Shown here piece by piece: positions 35,611 through 43,840 of a DNA stretch of 64,000 nucleotides. The stretch comes from Roseiarcus sp050012775 (GTDB taxonomy: Bacteria; Pseudomonadota; Alphaproteobacteria; Rhizobiales; Beijerinckiaceae), in contig JBEKGN010000013.1 of NCBI GenBank assembly GCA_050012775.1, positions 62,001-126,000 of the forward strand. The letters are read 5' to 3'. The notes beneath the pieces are model-generated. The model was not told the DNA's origin, did no database searches, and saw only the letters and a list, made by a program, of their open reading frames with translations. Numbering within the stretch: position 1 is the first letter of the stretch; each line of letters starts with the position of its first letter. The translations under genes and the position numbers were made by a program.

Positions 35611-36071
35611 GCAAGGCCGAACGTCGCGCCGCCGCTCGGCTCGCCGCCGCGCAGGCGCTCTACGAGATGGAAGTCGCCGACAAAGGGCTCGCCGACATCC
35701 TCGCCGAGTTCGAGGCGCACTGGATCGGCCGCGAGGTCGAGGGCGATCAATACAATCCCGCCGAATTGGCGTTCTTCCGCGACGTCGTCTCCGGCGTGCT
35801 GAAAGATCAGCACGCGATCGATCGCGGCCTCGACGCCGCGCTCGCCAGGGGGTGGCCGCTCAAACGCGTCGAAGCGCTCATGCGCGCGATCCTGCGCGCC
35901 GCCTATTACGAACTCAAAGGCCGGCCGGACGTGCCCGCGCGGGTCGTCATCACGGAATATGTCGACATCGCCGGCGCGTTCTTCGGCCCCGAGGAGAGCG
36001 GCATGATCAACGCCGTGCTCGACGCGCTCGCGCGCGAGTCGCGCCCCGCCGAATTCCAGGCGCGCGCGTGA
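35607..36071 (+). CDS. nusB: Transcription antitermination protein NusB
   Basis: This is a 154-residue all-helical RNA-binding protein. RAAARLAAAQALYEMEVADKG opens the fold, and ALMRAILRAAYYELKGRPDVP and VVITEYVDIAGAFFGPEESGMINAVLDAL form the C-terminal half. It acts with NusE on rRNA boxA. It is coupled to ribH. Confidence 0.94.
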   Translation: MSKAERRAAARLAAAQALYEMEVADKGLADILAEFEAHWIGREVEGDQYNPAELAFFRDVVSGVLKDQHAIDRGLDAALARGWPLKRVEALMRAILRAAYYELKGRPDVPARVVITEYVDIAGAFFGPEESGMINAVLDALARESRPAEFQARA

Positions 36072-36201
36072 AGCTTTGGCCGGGGCGTTGGTCTCGCCGC
36101 ACGGCAGGGTTGCGCGCGCAACGAAGAGTTGCGTTGCAAGTCATTGAGAATTAGTTTCGACCGACGTGCGTGAGTCGCATCGCGTCCGGCCTCTTGCGAG
36201 G

Positions 36202-36600
36202 ATGACGACATTGCGGAGCTTCGACGCTAGGGATGGCCGTCTGGGTCTGCTCGAATGGTCGGAGCCGGTGATCTTCGATCGTTTGCGCGACGCCTACCGG
36301 CGGCGCGTCGCCGATGGAGAGGCCGGGTGGGCGCTCGCGCGCCTGCATTGCCGCGTCTGGCGCGCGCTGATCGCCGACGACACGGCCAAATTCGATCGTT
36401 TGCGCGGCGAACTCGTCGTCGCGATCGTCCACCGCGGCCTCAAGCTCGACAGCCTGGCCGACGCGGACGCGCAGATCATATCGGAACTGCTCGAAATCGT
36501 GATCGCGCGTTTCCAGCGTTCCGAGCGGGTGGCCAAGGGCTATCATCTCGCGCTGATCGAATTGGCCGGACGCCTGGCGCCGGGCGTCCGGGGGGCATGA
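36202..36600 (+). CDS. Unknown 132-residue protein, tandem paralog A
   Basis: Starts MTTLRSFDARDGRLGLLEWS at the ATG at 36202. Not recognised as any named family. It is a mostly helical, acidic/basic-mixed soluble protein with a conserved LLEWSEPVIFDRLR opening and CRVWRALI in the middle, ending LAGRLAPG. It is the same length as, and similar throughout to, the protein at 36800-37198, and the first 12 residues of each align without gaps. The upstream context GAGGATGA is shared. No signal peptide or membrane helix. The function is unknown; a sensor or adaptor role is a guess I do not press. Confidence 0.65.
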   Translation: MTTLRSFDARDGRLGLLEWSEPVIFDRLRDAYRRRVADGEAGWALARLHCRVWRALIADDTAKFDRLRGELVVAIVHRGLKLDSLADADAQIISELLEIVIARFQRSERVAKGYHLALIELAGRLAPGVRGA

Positions 36601-36799
36601 CCGCAGGCGCCAGCAAATCGAGCCCGTCGCGCCGGTCGCGGCGAGGCGCGCGTGATTCGATTGGTTTCGCGCAACGAAAGATTAATTTTTCGCATTGAGT
36701 TGCGCAACAAACTGCCGTGAATTAATGTGCATCGAGGCGCCTGGGCGGCGTCGCGTCCCCTCTTTTCGAGGGTCAAGCGTTGTTTCCTCTGTTTTGAGG

Positions 36800-37198
36800 A
36801 TGAAGGCGTTGCAAAATTTTGGCGCTGCCGACGGCCTTTTAGGCTTGCTCGAATGGTCGGAGCCGGTGATCTTCGACCGCTTGCGCGAAACGTATCGCGC
36901 CCGCGTCGCTGAAGAGGCCCTGATCTGGAATCTCGCTCGGCAGCACTGTCGGGTCTGGCGCGCGCTGATCGTCGGCGATATGGGGAAATTCGAGGTTCTG
37001 CGCCGCGAACTCGTCGGCACGCTGGAAAGGCTCGGCCTCAACATCGGCTGTGTCGTCGACGCGGACGCCCAGACCCTCACGGAATTGAACGAAATCGTCG
37101 CCGCGCGTTTCCAGCGTTGCGCGCGCCTCGCCCAAGGATATCGCCTCGCGCTGACCGAACTGGCCGGACGCCTAGCGCCGGCCGGCCGCGCCGCCTGA
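36800..37198 (+). CDS. Unknown 132-residue protein, tandem paralog B
   Basis: Starts MKALQNFGAADGLLGLLEWS at the ATG at 36800, in the same GAGGATGA context as paralog A. Central HCRVWRALIVGDMGKFEVLR and ending LAGRLAPAGRAA. I estimate by eye that more than half the positions match A. The 199-bp gap between the two genes contains CGCAACGAA, also seen before paralog A. It is convergent with the NUDIX gene, only 3 bp apart. No recognisable family. Confidence 0.65.
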   Translation: MKALQNFGAADGLLGLLEWSEPVIFDRLRETYRARVAEEALIWNLARQHCRVWRALIVGDMGKFEVLRRELVGTLERLGLNIGCVVDADAQTLTELNEIVAARFQRCARLAQGYRLALTELAGRLAPAGRAA

Positions 37199-37201
37199 AC
37201 T

Positions 37202-37924
37202 TCAGAGTTCGCCGCGCCAGGCTTTCCCGTGCAATTCGCGATAGAAGGGGCGCTTGCGAAAGCGGTCCATGCCCGACTGCGCCGCGGCCGCCAGTTCGCC
37301 GAGCACGGTGCGCGTGATGCGGGGAATGTCGAGTTCCAGCGCCTCGTCCAGCGGCGTCCAGACGAGTTCGACGAGTTCGGCCTCGGCGTGAACGATGTCG
37401 GGCGTATGGTGGGCGATGAGGGTCGCGTCGGCGACGAAGAAACGCGCGTCGAAACGCTTGGGCCGCCCGGGCGGCGTGATCGCGCGCGCGAGCAAATCGA
37501 GCCGGTCGAGCGCGGGGTAGACGCCGGTCGCGGCGAAGCGCGTCCAAACGCCCTCCGGCGGATTCTCCGGCGCGCCGCAATCGGTGACGCCGAGCGCGAG
37601 TCCGGTCTCCTCGAAGGTTTCGCGCAACGCCGCGAGCGCGAGCGCGCGGGCGAAGTCGGGCGAGGAATGGCGCGTCTTCTCGAGCAGCTTGGCCTCGACG
37701 ACCGGATCGAGCGGACCGGCCACGCTCATGCGCCGATCGGCCGCCTCGAGGCCGCCGCCGGGGAAGACGAACTTGCCCGGCATGAATTTGTGCCCGGCGT
37801 GACGCTTGCCCATCAGCACCCGCGTCTTGGCGCCCGTGCGCTCGACCAGAATGAGCGTCGCCGCGTCGCGCGGCCGCTGAGCCGCCGGCTTGGCCGCCGA
37901 GGATTTCGGCGGGCTTTGGCTCAC
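37202..37924 (-). CDS. NUDIX hydrolase
   Basis: This is 240 residues from the GTG at 37924, which overlaps the DUF983 stop (GTGA). The Nudix box is a variant: the glycine part is FVFPGGGLEAADRR, and the helix with the metal-binding Glu residues is ALRETFEETGLALG, separated by an insertion of about 30 residues. This split layout is seen in the alphaproteobacterial NUDIX group related to coenzyme A or ADP-ribose pyrophosphatases. The substrate is unknown. Confidence 0.85.
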   Translation of the reverse strand: MSQSPPKSSAAKPAAQRPRDAATLILVERTGAKTRVLMGKRHAGHKFMPGKFVFPGGGLEAADRRMSVAGPLDPVVEAKLLEKTRHSSPDFARALALAALRETFEETGLALGVTDCGAPENPPEGVWTRFAATGVYPALDRLDLLARAITPPGRPKRFDARFFVADATLIAHHTPDIVHAEAELVELVWTPLDEALELDIPRITRTVLGELAAAAQSGMDRFRKRPFYRELHGKAWRGEL

Positions 37925-38337
37925 GTGGGCTCCTTGTCGGGTTCGCCGAAGCCGTGCATGCGCACGGCCCATTGGTAGCCGACCAGGGCGCCCTTGACGC
38001 GCGGCAGCATGAGCAAGCTCGCCGCGCCGGCGAGCAGCGTCCACACGATCGAGCCGAGAAGCACCGGAGAATCCGGCCACAATTCCTCGGCGGCGATGAT
38101 CCCGGCGACGATGAAATGGCCGACGATCAGCATCGTGATATAGGCCGGCGCGTCGTCGGCGCGCTGCGGCGACAAATCCTCGCGGCAAACGGGGCAGGCA
38201 TCGACGACCTTGAGATAGGCGCGAAAAATCCGACCTTGCCCGCAGCGCGGGCAACGGCCGAACAATCCGCGCCGCACCGCCAGACCGACATCGCGCCGAT
38301 TGGACCCGTCCGCCGTCGCCGGCGTCGCTTGCGTCAT
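37921..38337 (-). CDS. DUF983 family membrane protein
   Basis: This is a 138-residue protein with an N-terminal zinc ribbon, CPRCGQGRIF and CPVC, followed by two transmembrane segments. The GRCPRCG-x2-R-I/L-F opening is the hallmark of DUF983. Function is unknown. Start and stop both overlap neighbours by 4 bp (rnr upstream, NUDIX downstream), so the three genes form one tightly coupled unit. Confidence 0.9.
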   Translation of the reverse strand: MTQATPATADGSNRRDVGLAVRRGLFGRCPRCGQGRIFRAYLKVVDACPVCREDLSPQRADDAPAYITMLIVGHFIVAGIIAAEELWPDSPVLLGSIVWTLLAGAASLLMLPRVKGALVGYQWAVRMHGFGEPDKEPT

Positions 38338-40625
38338 CGGCGACGATCCTTCTTTGCGCGCGGCGCGCGCGCGCCGCCCTTGGAGAGCATCTCGAAGCGC
38401 AACGCGCCGGCGAAGGGCGCGGCCTCGATGAGCTTGACCTCGACCGTGTCGCCGAGCCGGAACGTTTCGCCCGTGCGCGTTCCCACCAGCGAGCGGTTCG
38501 CCTCTTCAAATCGGAAATAGTCGACGCCGAGGCTGGCGGCGGGAATGAATCCGTCGGCGCCCGTCTCCTTCAGGCGCACGAACAGGCCGACGCGGGTGAC
38601 GCCGGCGATGCGCGCGAAAAAGCGCGCGCCGATCTGTGCGGCCATGTGCGCGGCGACCAGCCGGTCCATGGTTTCGCGTTCGGCCGCCATCGCGCGCCGT
38701 TCGGCGCCGGAAATGCGCTCGGCGACGTCGGCGAGTTCGCGCCCGCCCAAATCCTCGAGGCCGCCCGGCCCGAAATTCATCGCTCGGATCAACGCGCGAT
38801 GCACGATCAGGTCGGCGTAACGGCGGATCGGCGAAGTGAAATGCGCGTAGCGGCGCAAGTTGAGGCCGAAATGGCCGTAATTCTCGTGGGTGTATTCGGC
38901 CTGCGCCTGAGCTCGCAGCACCACCTCGTTGACCAGCGCCTCGGCGGCCTCGCCCTTCACGCGCGAGAGGATGCTGTTGAAATGCGCCGGGCGCATGCGT
39001 TCGCTCTTGGCGAGCTTGACGCCGAGAGTCGAGAGGAACTCGCTCAATTCGCCGACTTTCTCCTGGCTGGGCGCGTCGTGGGCGCGATAGATCAGCGGGG
39101 AATGCGCGGCCTCGAGCGTCTCGGCCGCCGCGACATTGGCGAGGATCATGAATTCCTCGATCAGCTTGTGCGCCTCCAGCCGCTCCGGCCAATGCACCCC
39201 GACGAGCTTGCCGTCGGCGTCGAGGATCAGTTTGCGTTCGGGCAGGTCGAGATCGAGCGGATTGCGCTGCGAGCGCTCGATCTTGACGACGTGATGCGCG
39301 GCGTAGAGCGATTTGAGCACGCCCTCCAACAGCGGCGCCGTCGTTTCGTCCGGCTGGCCGTCGATCGCGCGCTGGGCCTGCTCGTAGGAAAGTTTCGCGG
39401 CCGAGCGCATCATGACGCGATGGAAGCTGTGGCGCCGCTTGCGCCCGTCCGCGCCCAGGATCATGCGCACCCCGAGGGCGGGGCGATCCTCGCCCGGGCG
39501 CAGCGAGCACAGATCGTTGGAAATGCGCTCGGGCAGCATCGCAACGACGCGGTCGGGGAAATAGACCGAATTGCCGCGGTCCTGGGCTTCCTTGTCGAGC
39601 GCGGAGCCGGGGCGCACGTAATGCGCGACGTCGGCGATCGCCACGGTGAGAACGAAGCCGCCGGGGTTGGCCGGGTCCGTATCCGGCTCGGCATGGACCG
39701 CGTCGTCGTGGTCCTTGGCGTCGGGCGGATCGATGGTCACCAGCGGCAGATCGCGCCAGTCCTCGCGATGAGCCATGGTCGCGGGCCGCGCCGCCTCGGC
39801 CTCGGCGAGCGTCGCCGGCGAAAAGACATGCGGGATGTTGTGCGCGGTGAGCGCGATGAGACTGATCGCGCGCTCGGAGGCGACCGAGCCGAGGCGTTCG
39901 ACGACGCGCGCCGAGGGCAGGCCGAAGCGGCCCTCGCGCAGCATTTCGAGCGCGACGAGATCGCCTTCGGCGGCTTCGGCGCTCATGCCCTTGGGAATGA
40001 AGATTTCGCGCGCGGCGCCGCGCTTCTCGATCGGCAGCACGCGCCCGGCGCCGTTCTCCAGTTCGCGATAGACGCCGAGCGCGCGCGCGCGCGCCTTGTC
40101 GAGAATCTTGACGACGCGGCCGCTGTAGGCGGGCGCCTTGGGGCCCGCTTCGGCGTCGAATTCGACGCGCATCAGCACGCGCGCGCCGAGGCCCGGCGCG
40201 GGCGCGGCCTCACGCTTGATTTTGGCGCGACGCACCAGAATGCGCGGCGCTTCGCCCGCTTCGCTCCAATCGGCGGGACGCGCGATGAGTTCGCCGTCGC
40301 GATCGCGCTCGGCGATTTCGGCGACGACCATCGCCGGCAACCGGCCTTGCCGGCTGAGGGTCTTGCGGCCGCGCGTCACCGCGCCGTCCGTTTCCATATC
40401 CTTGATGAGCATTTTCAGCGCGGTCTTGCCTTCGCCCTTGACGCCGAAGGCGCGCGCGATCTCGCGCTTGGTGACGCGCGCCGGCGGCTTCTCGCCGCTC
40501 GGCGCCGCCTCGCCGGAAATGAAGGCGAGCAACTCGTCGCGCGAGGGCAGGGCGGCCGCGCGCTGGGCGGCGGCGCGCACCGGCTTGGCGCGGAAGCCGC
40601 GCTTGGATTTCAAACTTTGTGACAA
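38334..40625 (-). CDS. rnr: Ribonuclease R
   Basis: This is a 763-residue 3'-to-5' exoribonuclease. Domains in order: an N-terminal winged-helix-like region, cold-shock domains, the RNB catalytic domain (TIDPPDAKDHDDAVHAE with the metal-binding Asp residues; YFPDRVVAMLPERISNDLCS), and a C-terminal S1 domain followed by a basic tail (PRAKKDRRR). It degrades structured RNA and helps in RNA quality control. It heads the rnr-DUF983-NUDIX block. Confidence 0.95.
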   Translation of the reverse strand: MSQSLKSKRGFRAKPVRAAAQRAAALPSRDELLAFISGEAAPSGEKPPARVTKREIARAFGVKGEGKTALKMLIKDMETDGAVTRGRKTLSRQGRLPAMVVAEIAERDRDGELIARPADWSEAGEAPRILVRRAKIKREAAPAPGLGARVLMRVEFDAEAGPKAPAYSGRVVKILDKARARALGVYRELENGAGRVLPIEKRGAAREIFIPKGMSAEAAEGDLVALEMLREGRFGLPSARVVERLGSVASERAISLIALTAHNIPHVFSPATLAEAEAARPATMAHREDWRDLPLVTIDPPDAKDHDDAVHAEPDTDPANPGGFVLTVAIADVAHYVRPGSALDKEAQDRGNSVYFPDRVVAMLPERISNDLCSLRPGEDRPALGVRMILGADGRKRRHSFHRVMMRSAAKLSYEQAQRAIDGQPDETTAPLLEGVLKSLYAAHHVVKIERSQRNPLDLDLPERKLILDADGKLVGVHWPERLEAHKLIEEFMILANVAAAETLEAAHSPLIYRAHDAPSQEKVGELSEFLSTLGVKLAKSERMRPAHFNSILSRVKGEAAEALVNEVVLRAQAQAEYTHENYGHFGLNLRRYAHFTSPIRRYADLIVHRALIRAMNFGPGGLEDLGGRELADVAERISGAERRAMAAERETMDRLVAAHMAAQIGARFFARIAGVTRVGLFVRLKETGADGFIPAASLGVDYFRFEEANRSLVGTRTGETFRLGDTVEVKLIEAAPFAGALRFEMLSKGGARAPRAKKDRRR

Positions 40626-40949
40626 TGTGATTTCTTAGAGATTTCTTTAATCGATCGCTGAAGGAGCTTCGGGCGTTCGTCGCGCGAAGGCTCAGCCGAT
40701 CCTAGGGGGAAGTCGCCGTTCTAACAAGGCGCGGACGGCAGGAAACCACATCCCTGCGCCTGGGCGACCTTCGACAGATGGGAACGCTTGGCGCAAATGT
40801 CAACAGGCCGGATTTGGCGGCGGGCCCGTTTGAATTTTCGGTTTTCGACCCTGGGCGACATGCAACTTGGCTGCGACCAACCGTCGCGAATATCCTGGGA
40901 ATCGCGTATAGGACGCGCCGATCTTCAAACGATTGGAAAGCGCGTCGGC
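40626..40949. other. Intergenic region upstream of aconitase X, 324 bp
   Basis: Divergent gap between rnr and the aconitase X gene. An open frame on the plus strand extends up to 40788, but the predicted residues before MRLTESEKE have no family match. I see no clear promoter or hairpin. Confidence 0.45.
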
Positions 40950-42203
40950 ATGCGCCTGACCGAAAGCGAAAAAGAGATGGCTGCAGGCGCGCGAGGGCCA
41001 GCGCGCGCCTTCGCCATGGAAATCTTGCTGCGCTACGCGGAAGCCGTCGGCGCCGAAGAATTGATCGACATTACGCAAGCCCATGTCGACGGGTGTCTCT
41101 ATCACGGCCAGGTCAGTCTCGATTTCGTCGAGGCGCTGGTCGCCAAAGGCGGGCGCGTCGCGGTTCCCACGACGCTCAATGTCGGCTCGATGGACTTGCT
41201 GCACCCCAACCTGATCAAAGCGCCCGCGGCCGAGCGCTCCGCTGGGCGGCGCTTGATGGAGGCGCATCTGACCCTGGGTTGCGAGCCCAGCTTCACCTGC
41301 GCGCCGTATCAGACGCGGTTCCGCCCCTGTTTTGGCGCCCAGATCGCCTGGGGCGAGTCGAACGCCATCGTCTTCGCGAATTCAGTCATTGGCGCGCGCA
41401 CCAATCGCTACGGGGATTTCATCGACCTTTGCTGCGCGATGACGGGCCGCGCCCCCGCCTATGGCTTGCATCTCGCCGAAAACAGGCGCGGCGAGATCCT
41501 GTTTCGGCTCATCGATTTGCCGTCTTCGGCGGCGGCGACGGAATCGTTGTTCATCGCGGTCGGCGCCCTGGTGGGCGAAAAGTCGGCGGGTCGAATTCCC
41601 GTCATCGAGGGATTGCCGCCGCCCGATTCCGAAGACCTGCTTAAAGCGCTCGGCGCGGTCGCGGCCTCGACAGGTTCGGTCGCGTTGTTCCACGTCGTCG
41701 GCATAACGCCGGAGGCGCCGACGCTGACGCAGGCCATGGGAAGCCGGGCGCCGGCGGCCGTCATCGACGTGACGCAGGCCGATCTCGCCGCGGCGCTTGC
41801 GGGACTTTCGACGGCTCGCGAGGGGGACCCGGTCGCTGCGGTGAGCCTCGGCACGCCGCATTTTTCGCTCGCCGAATTCGAGGCTCTGGCTTCGCGCCTG
41901 GCTTCGTTCAGCCTCGCGCCCGACGTCGCGCTCTATGTCAATACGTCGCGCGAAACGCTCGCCCTCATCGCCCAATCCGGGCTTCTGTCGCGGCTGGAGG
42001 CCGCGGGCTTGACGTTGGTCGCCGACACCTGCGTCTACGTGACGTCGATCCTCGCCGACCTCAAAGGCGTCGTCATGACCAATTCCGGCAAGATGGCGCA
42101 TTATGCGCCGGGCAATCTCGGCGTCGACATCGCCTTCGGATCGCTCGAGGACTGTCTCGCCTCGGCGTCGGCGGGACGGGTCATGAGGCTCGGCCTGTCA
42201 TGA
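40950..42203 (+). CDS. Aconitase X catalytic (large) subunit
   Basis: This is 417 residues from the ATG at 40950 (MRLTESEKEMAAGARGPARA); extensions to 40788 are not family-like. Key motifs are TLGCEPSFTCAPYQ (about residues 108-121), IAWGESNAIVFANSVIGART and NRYGDFIDLCCAM, then VADTCVYVTSIL and MTNSGKMAHYAPG. The Cys residues fit the iron-sulfur ligands of aconitase X. Known members are a dehydratase for cis-3-hydroxy-L-proline in bacteria and for mevalonate-5-phosphate in archaea. The substrate here is not fixed by sequence; the bacterial hydroxyproline type is more likely. It overlaps the small-subunit gene by 4 bp. Confidence 0.9.
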   Translation: MRLTESEKEMAAGARGPARAFAMEILLRYAEAVGAEELIDITQAHVDGCLYHGQVSLDFVEALVAKGGRVAVPTTLNVGSMDLLHPNLIKAPAAERSAGRRLMEAHLTLGCEPSFTCAPYQTRFRPCFGAQIAWGESNAIVFANSVIGARTNRYGDFIDLCCAMTGRAPAYGLHLAENRRGEILFRLIDLPSSAAATESLFIAVGALVGEKSAGRIPVIEGLPPPDSEDLLKALGAVAASTGSVALFHVVGITPEAPTLTQAMGSRAPAAVIDVTQADLAAALAGLSTAREGDPVAAVSLGTPHFSLAEFEALASRLASFSLAPDVALYVNTSRETLALIAQSGLLSRLEAAGLTLVADTCVYVTSILADLKGVVMTNSGKMAHYAPGNLGVDIAFGSLEDCLASASAGRVMRLGLS

Positions 42204-42619
42204 TCTTCGCCGCGCTCGGGCTGGTCGAAGGCGAAGCCGAGGGCGCGCTCGCCTTTTGGCATGCGCCGCTGAGTTTCTGGGGCGGCTATGACTCGGCGAC
42301 GGGCCGCGTCATCGATCGCACCCATCCCGCCTTCGGTGAAAGCATGGCAGGGCGGATCGTCGTCATGCCCTCGGGGCGCGGCTCCAGTTCCGCGAGCTCC
42401 GTGCTGGCCGAAGCGATCCGCCTCGGCACGGCGCCAGCGGCGATCCTCCTCGGCGCGCCCGATCCGATCATCGCCGTCGGCGCCATCGTGGCGCGGCGGC
42501 TCTACGGCAAGGTTTGTCCTTTGGCGGCCTGCGACGCCGCGAGCCTCAGCGGCCTAAGCGAGGGAACGATCGTGCGGCTCGTCGTGAAGAAGGATCGGCT
42601 GGAAGTGATCGCCGGTTGA
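42200..42619 (+). CDS. Aconitase X swivelling (small) subunit, DUF126
   Basis: This is a 139-residue protein starting MIFAALGLVEGEAEGALAFW. The catalytic-loop motif VVMPSGRGSSSASSVLAEAI (about residues 52-71) is the DUF126 signature, equivalent to domain 4 of other aconitases. FWGGYDSATGRVIDRTHPAF is also conserved. It overlaps the large subunit (ATGA) and is required to complete the active site, so the pair is a two-polypeptide aconitase X. No proline racemase, transporter or regulator gene is next to it. Confidence 0.92.
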   Translation: MIFAALGLVEGEAEGALAFWHAPLSFWGGYDSATGRVIDRTHPAFGESMAGRIVVMPSGRGSSSASSVLAEAIRLGTAPAAILLGAPDPIIAVGAIVARRLYGKVCPLAACDAASLSGLSEGTIVRLVVKKDRLEVIAG

Positions 42620-42647
42620 CGCCGGGCTGGAAATTTACGACTCGCCA

Positions 42648-42668
42648 TGGCCGGGCGCGTCCCGGCCA
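42648..42668. repeat. Palindrome after aconitase X operon
   Basis: TGGCCGGG (42648-42655), spacer CGCGT, CCCGGCCA (42661-42668); perfect 8-bp arms. It lies 28 bp downstream of the small-subunit stop and may end the transcript, but there is no T-run. Confidence 0.5.
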
Positions 42669-42670
42669 AT

Positions 42671-42728
42671 CCCCAGGCGATTGCGCGGCAATCGTCCGCC
42701 CCCAGGCGATTGCGCAGCAGTCGTCCGC
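42671..42728. repeat. Two tandem 29-bp repeats
   Basis: Both units start CCCCAGGCGATTGCGC and end TCGTCCGC, at 42671-42699 and 42700-42728, with two mismatches between them. Only two copies are seen, without spacers, so it is not a CRISPR array. Confidence 0.6.
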
Positions 42729-43025
42729 ATGCCGTCATGCCGCCGCTTCGCCAGGCGAACAGCCGCGCGTTGCTAGCCGCTTTCCGGCGGCGGGAAGCGG
42801 CTTCACCGCGTCGACGCCCGTGACAAGCGCAGGCATGACGGCGGTTGGCGGTCCCCACGGTCGGCGCAGCCTGGGCCATCGCTCCTCGATGCGGATCGCC
42901 GCGCGACATGTGGCAAACGCCACATCGTCCGGCGCGGCGCAGGCCCATACACAAAACGGGCGAGGGATCGTCGAAGCCAAGCCCCACTGAGAAAAACTCG
43001 ACGAGCGCAGTCAATGGAGGCTTCC

Positions 43026-43118
43026 GTGGAACACGCCCGAAACAGCAACGCGTTCTCCATCCTGTTCATCGTGTCGTTTTTCGCCACGTTCGCGACGGTG
43101 TTGATCAGATTTGCTTGA
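43026..43118 (+). CDS. Possible small membrane peptide, 30 residues
   Basis: A GTG at 43026 follows GGAGG with a 5-base spacer, an almost ideal ribosome binding site. The frame encodes a short charged N-terminus (VEHARNSN) and one hydrophobic helix (AFSILFIVSFFATFATVLI) ending RFA before a TGA at 43116. An ATG at 43014 is also in frame. The single-pass layout is that of bacterial small membrane proteins. It lies in the 1.2 kb upstream of kup, but no relation is shown. Coding status is unproven. Confidence 0.4.
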   Translation: MEHARNSNAFSILFIVSFFATFATVLIRFA

Positions 43119-43206
43119 AGTCGCGGCGGCCCTCGCCGCCGCCCGAACCCCGGAATTTGCAGCGCCTGAATCGCGCTGCATCGTCCCCAATTTTGGAGCC
43201 TGTCCC

Positions 43207-43572
43207 ATGCGCCAAGATCTTACCGTCAATTCGTCCGCCGTTGGAAAAAGAGCCGGCGGCGGCTTGCCTCTATCCCTTATGCGCCACGAGGTCGGCATGG
43301 CCGCCGTCGTCGCCGAACTTCGCTTGGACGTCAATGAGCTCGAGCCCGAGGCGGCGGCGGCTGTCGAAAGGGGCGCCGCGGCGCTCTTCCTGGCGGGATT
43401 TGGCCCGATGTCGAGCGGATTGCGCGCGCGCGGCCGAACGGGCCAAGAGCGCGGCGGAGGCGAGAGGCGGCCCGCTCGGGCCAAGGCCAAGGGCGCCGCG
43501 CATCTCGGGGCAAGAGATGTGGCGACGGTCGCCGATCGCTCGCCGATTTCCGAATCGCCCCCACCCTGCTGA
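43207..43572 (+). CDS. Hypothetical protein, 121 residues
   Basis: The frame starts MRQDLTVNSSAVGKRAGGGL at the ATG at 43207, which has GGAG eight bases upstream. The centre LRLDVNELEPEAAAAVERGA is acidic and Ala-rich; the C-terminal half is Arg-rich and low in complexity. A perfect-arm hairpin with a short T-run follows at 43619, which supports transcription in this direction. No family recognised. Confidence 0.4.
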   Translation: MRQDLTVNSSAVGKRAGGGLPLSLMRHEVGMAAVVAELRLDVNELEPEAAAAVERGAAALFLAGFGPMSSGLRARGRTGQERGGGERRPARAKAKGAAHLGARDVATVADRSPISESPPPC

Positions 43573-43618
43573 GTTGGTTTCCCCCCAACGCCGCCCCTGG
43601 CGCGTTTCCCGTTCGATG

Positions 43619-43651
43619 AACGACCGCTCTCGACGCCGAGGCGGTCGTTTT
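43619..43651 (+). terminator. Rho-independent terminator candidate
   Basis: AACGACCGC (43619-43627) pairs with GCGGTCGTT (43641-43649), perfect 9-bp arms, followed immediately by TTTTCGG-type sequence (T-run 43648-43651). It lies 47 bp beyond the stop of the hypothetical gene at 43207 and 190 bp before kup. Confidence 0.6.
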
Positions 43652-43840
43652 CGGCGCGACACAATCGAGCGATCGCGATCGGCGAGCGGCCTCGACGCGG
43701 AGCGGCGCGGATTGATCGCCATGCCGATTGATCCCCCTCATTGACGCGGGGCGCGCGGCCGGGTCACCAAGGCGAAGGCGTTCGCGTCGAATCGGGCGGG
43801 GAGGCCGGTTCGCGAATGCGCTCGCGGGGGGACTCCAACG

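Larger units (their letters stand above)
42620..43025. other. Repeat-rich intergenic region, 406 bp
   Basis: No conventional gene fits. It contains a perfect palindrome TGGCCGGG-N5-CCCGGCCA (42648-42668), two tandem 29-bp repeats (42671-42728), and a hairpin with 8 of 9 pairs, CCGCTTTCC to GGGAAGCGG, at 42778-42800. The structure suggests extragenic repeat elements rather than coding sequence. Confidence 0.5.

Noticed and set aside
42671..42728. CRISPR array
   Set aside because: Only two directly adjacent repeat units with no spacers and no cas genes in the window.
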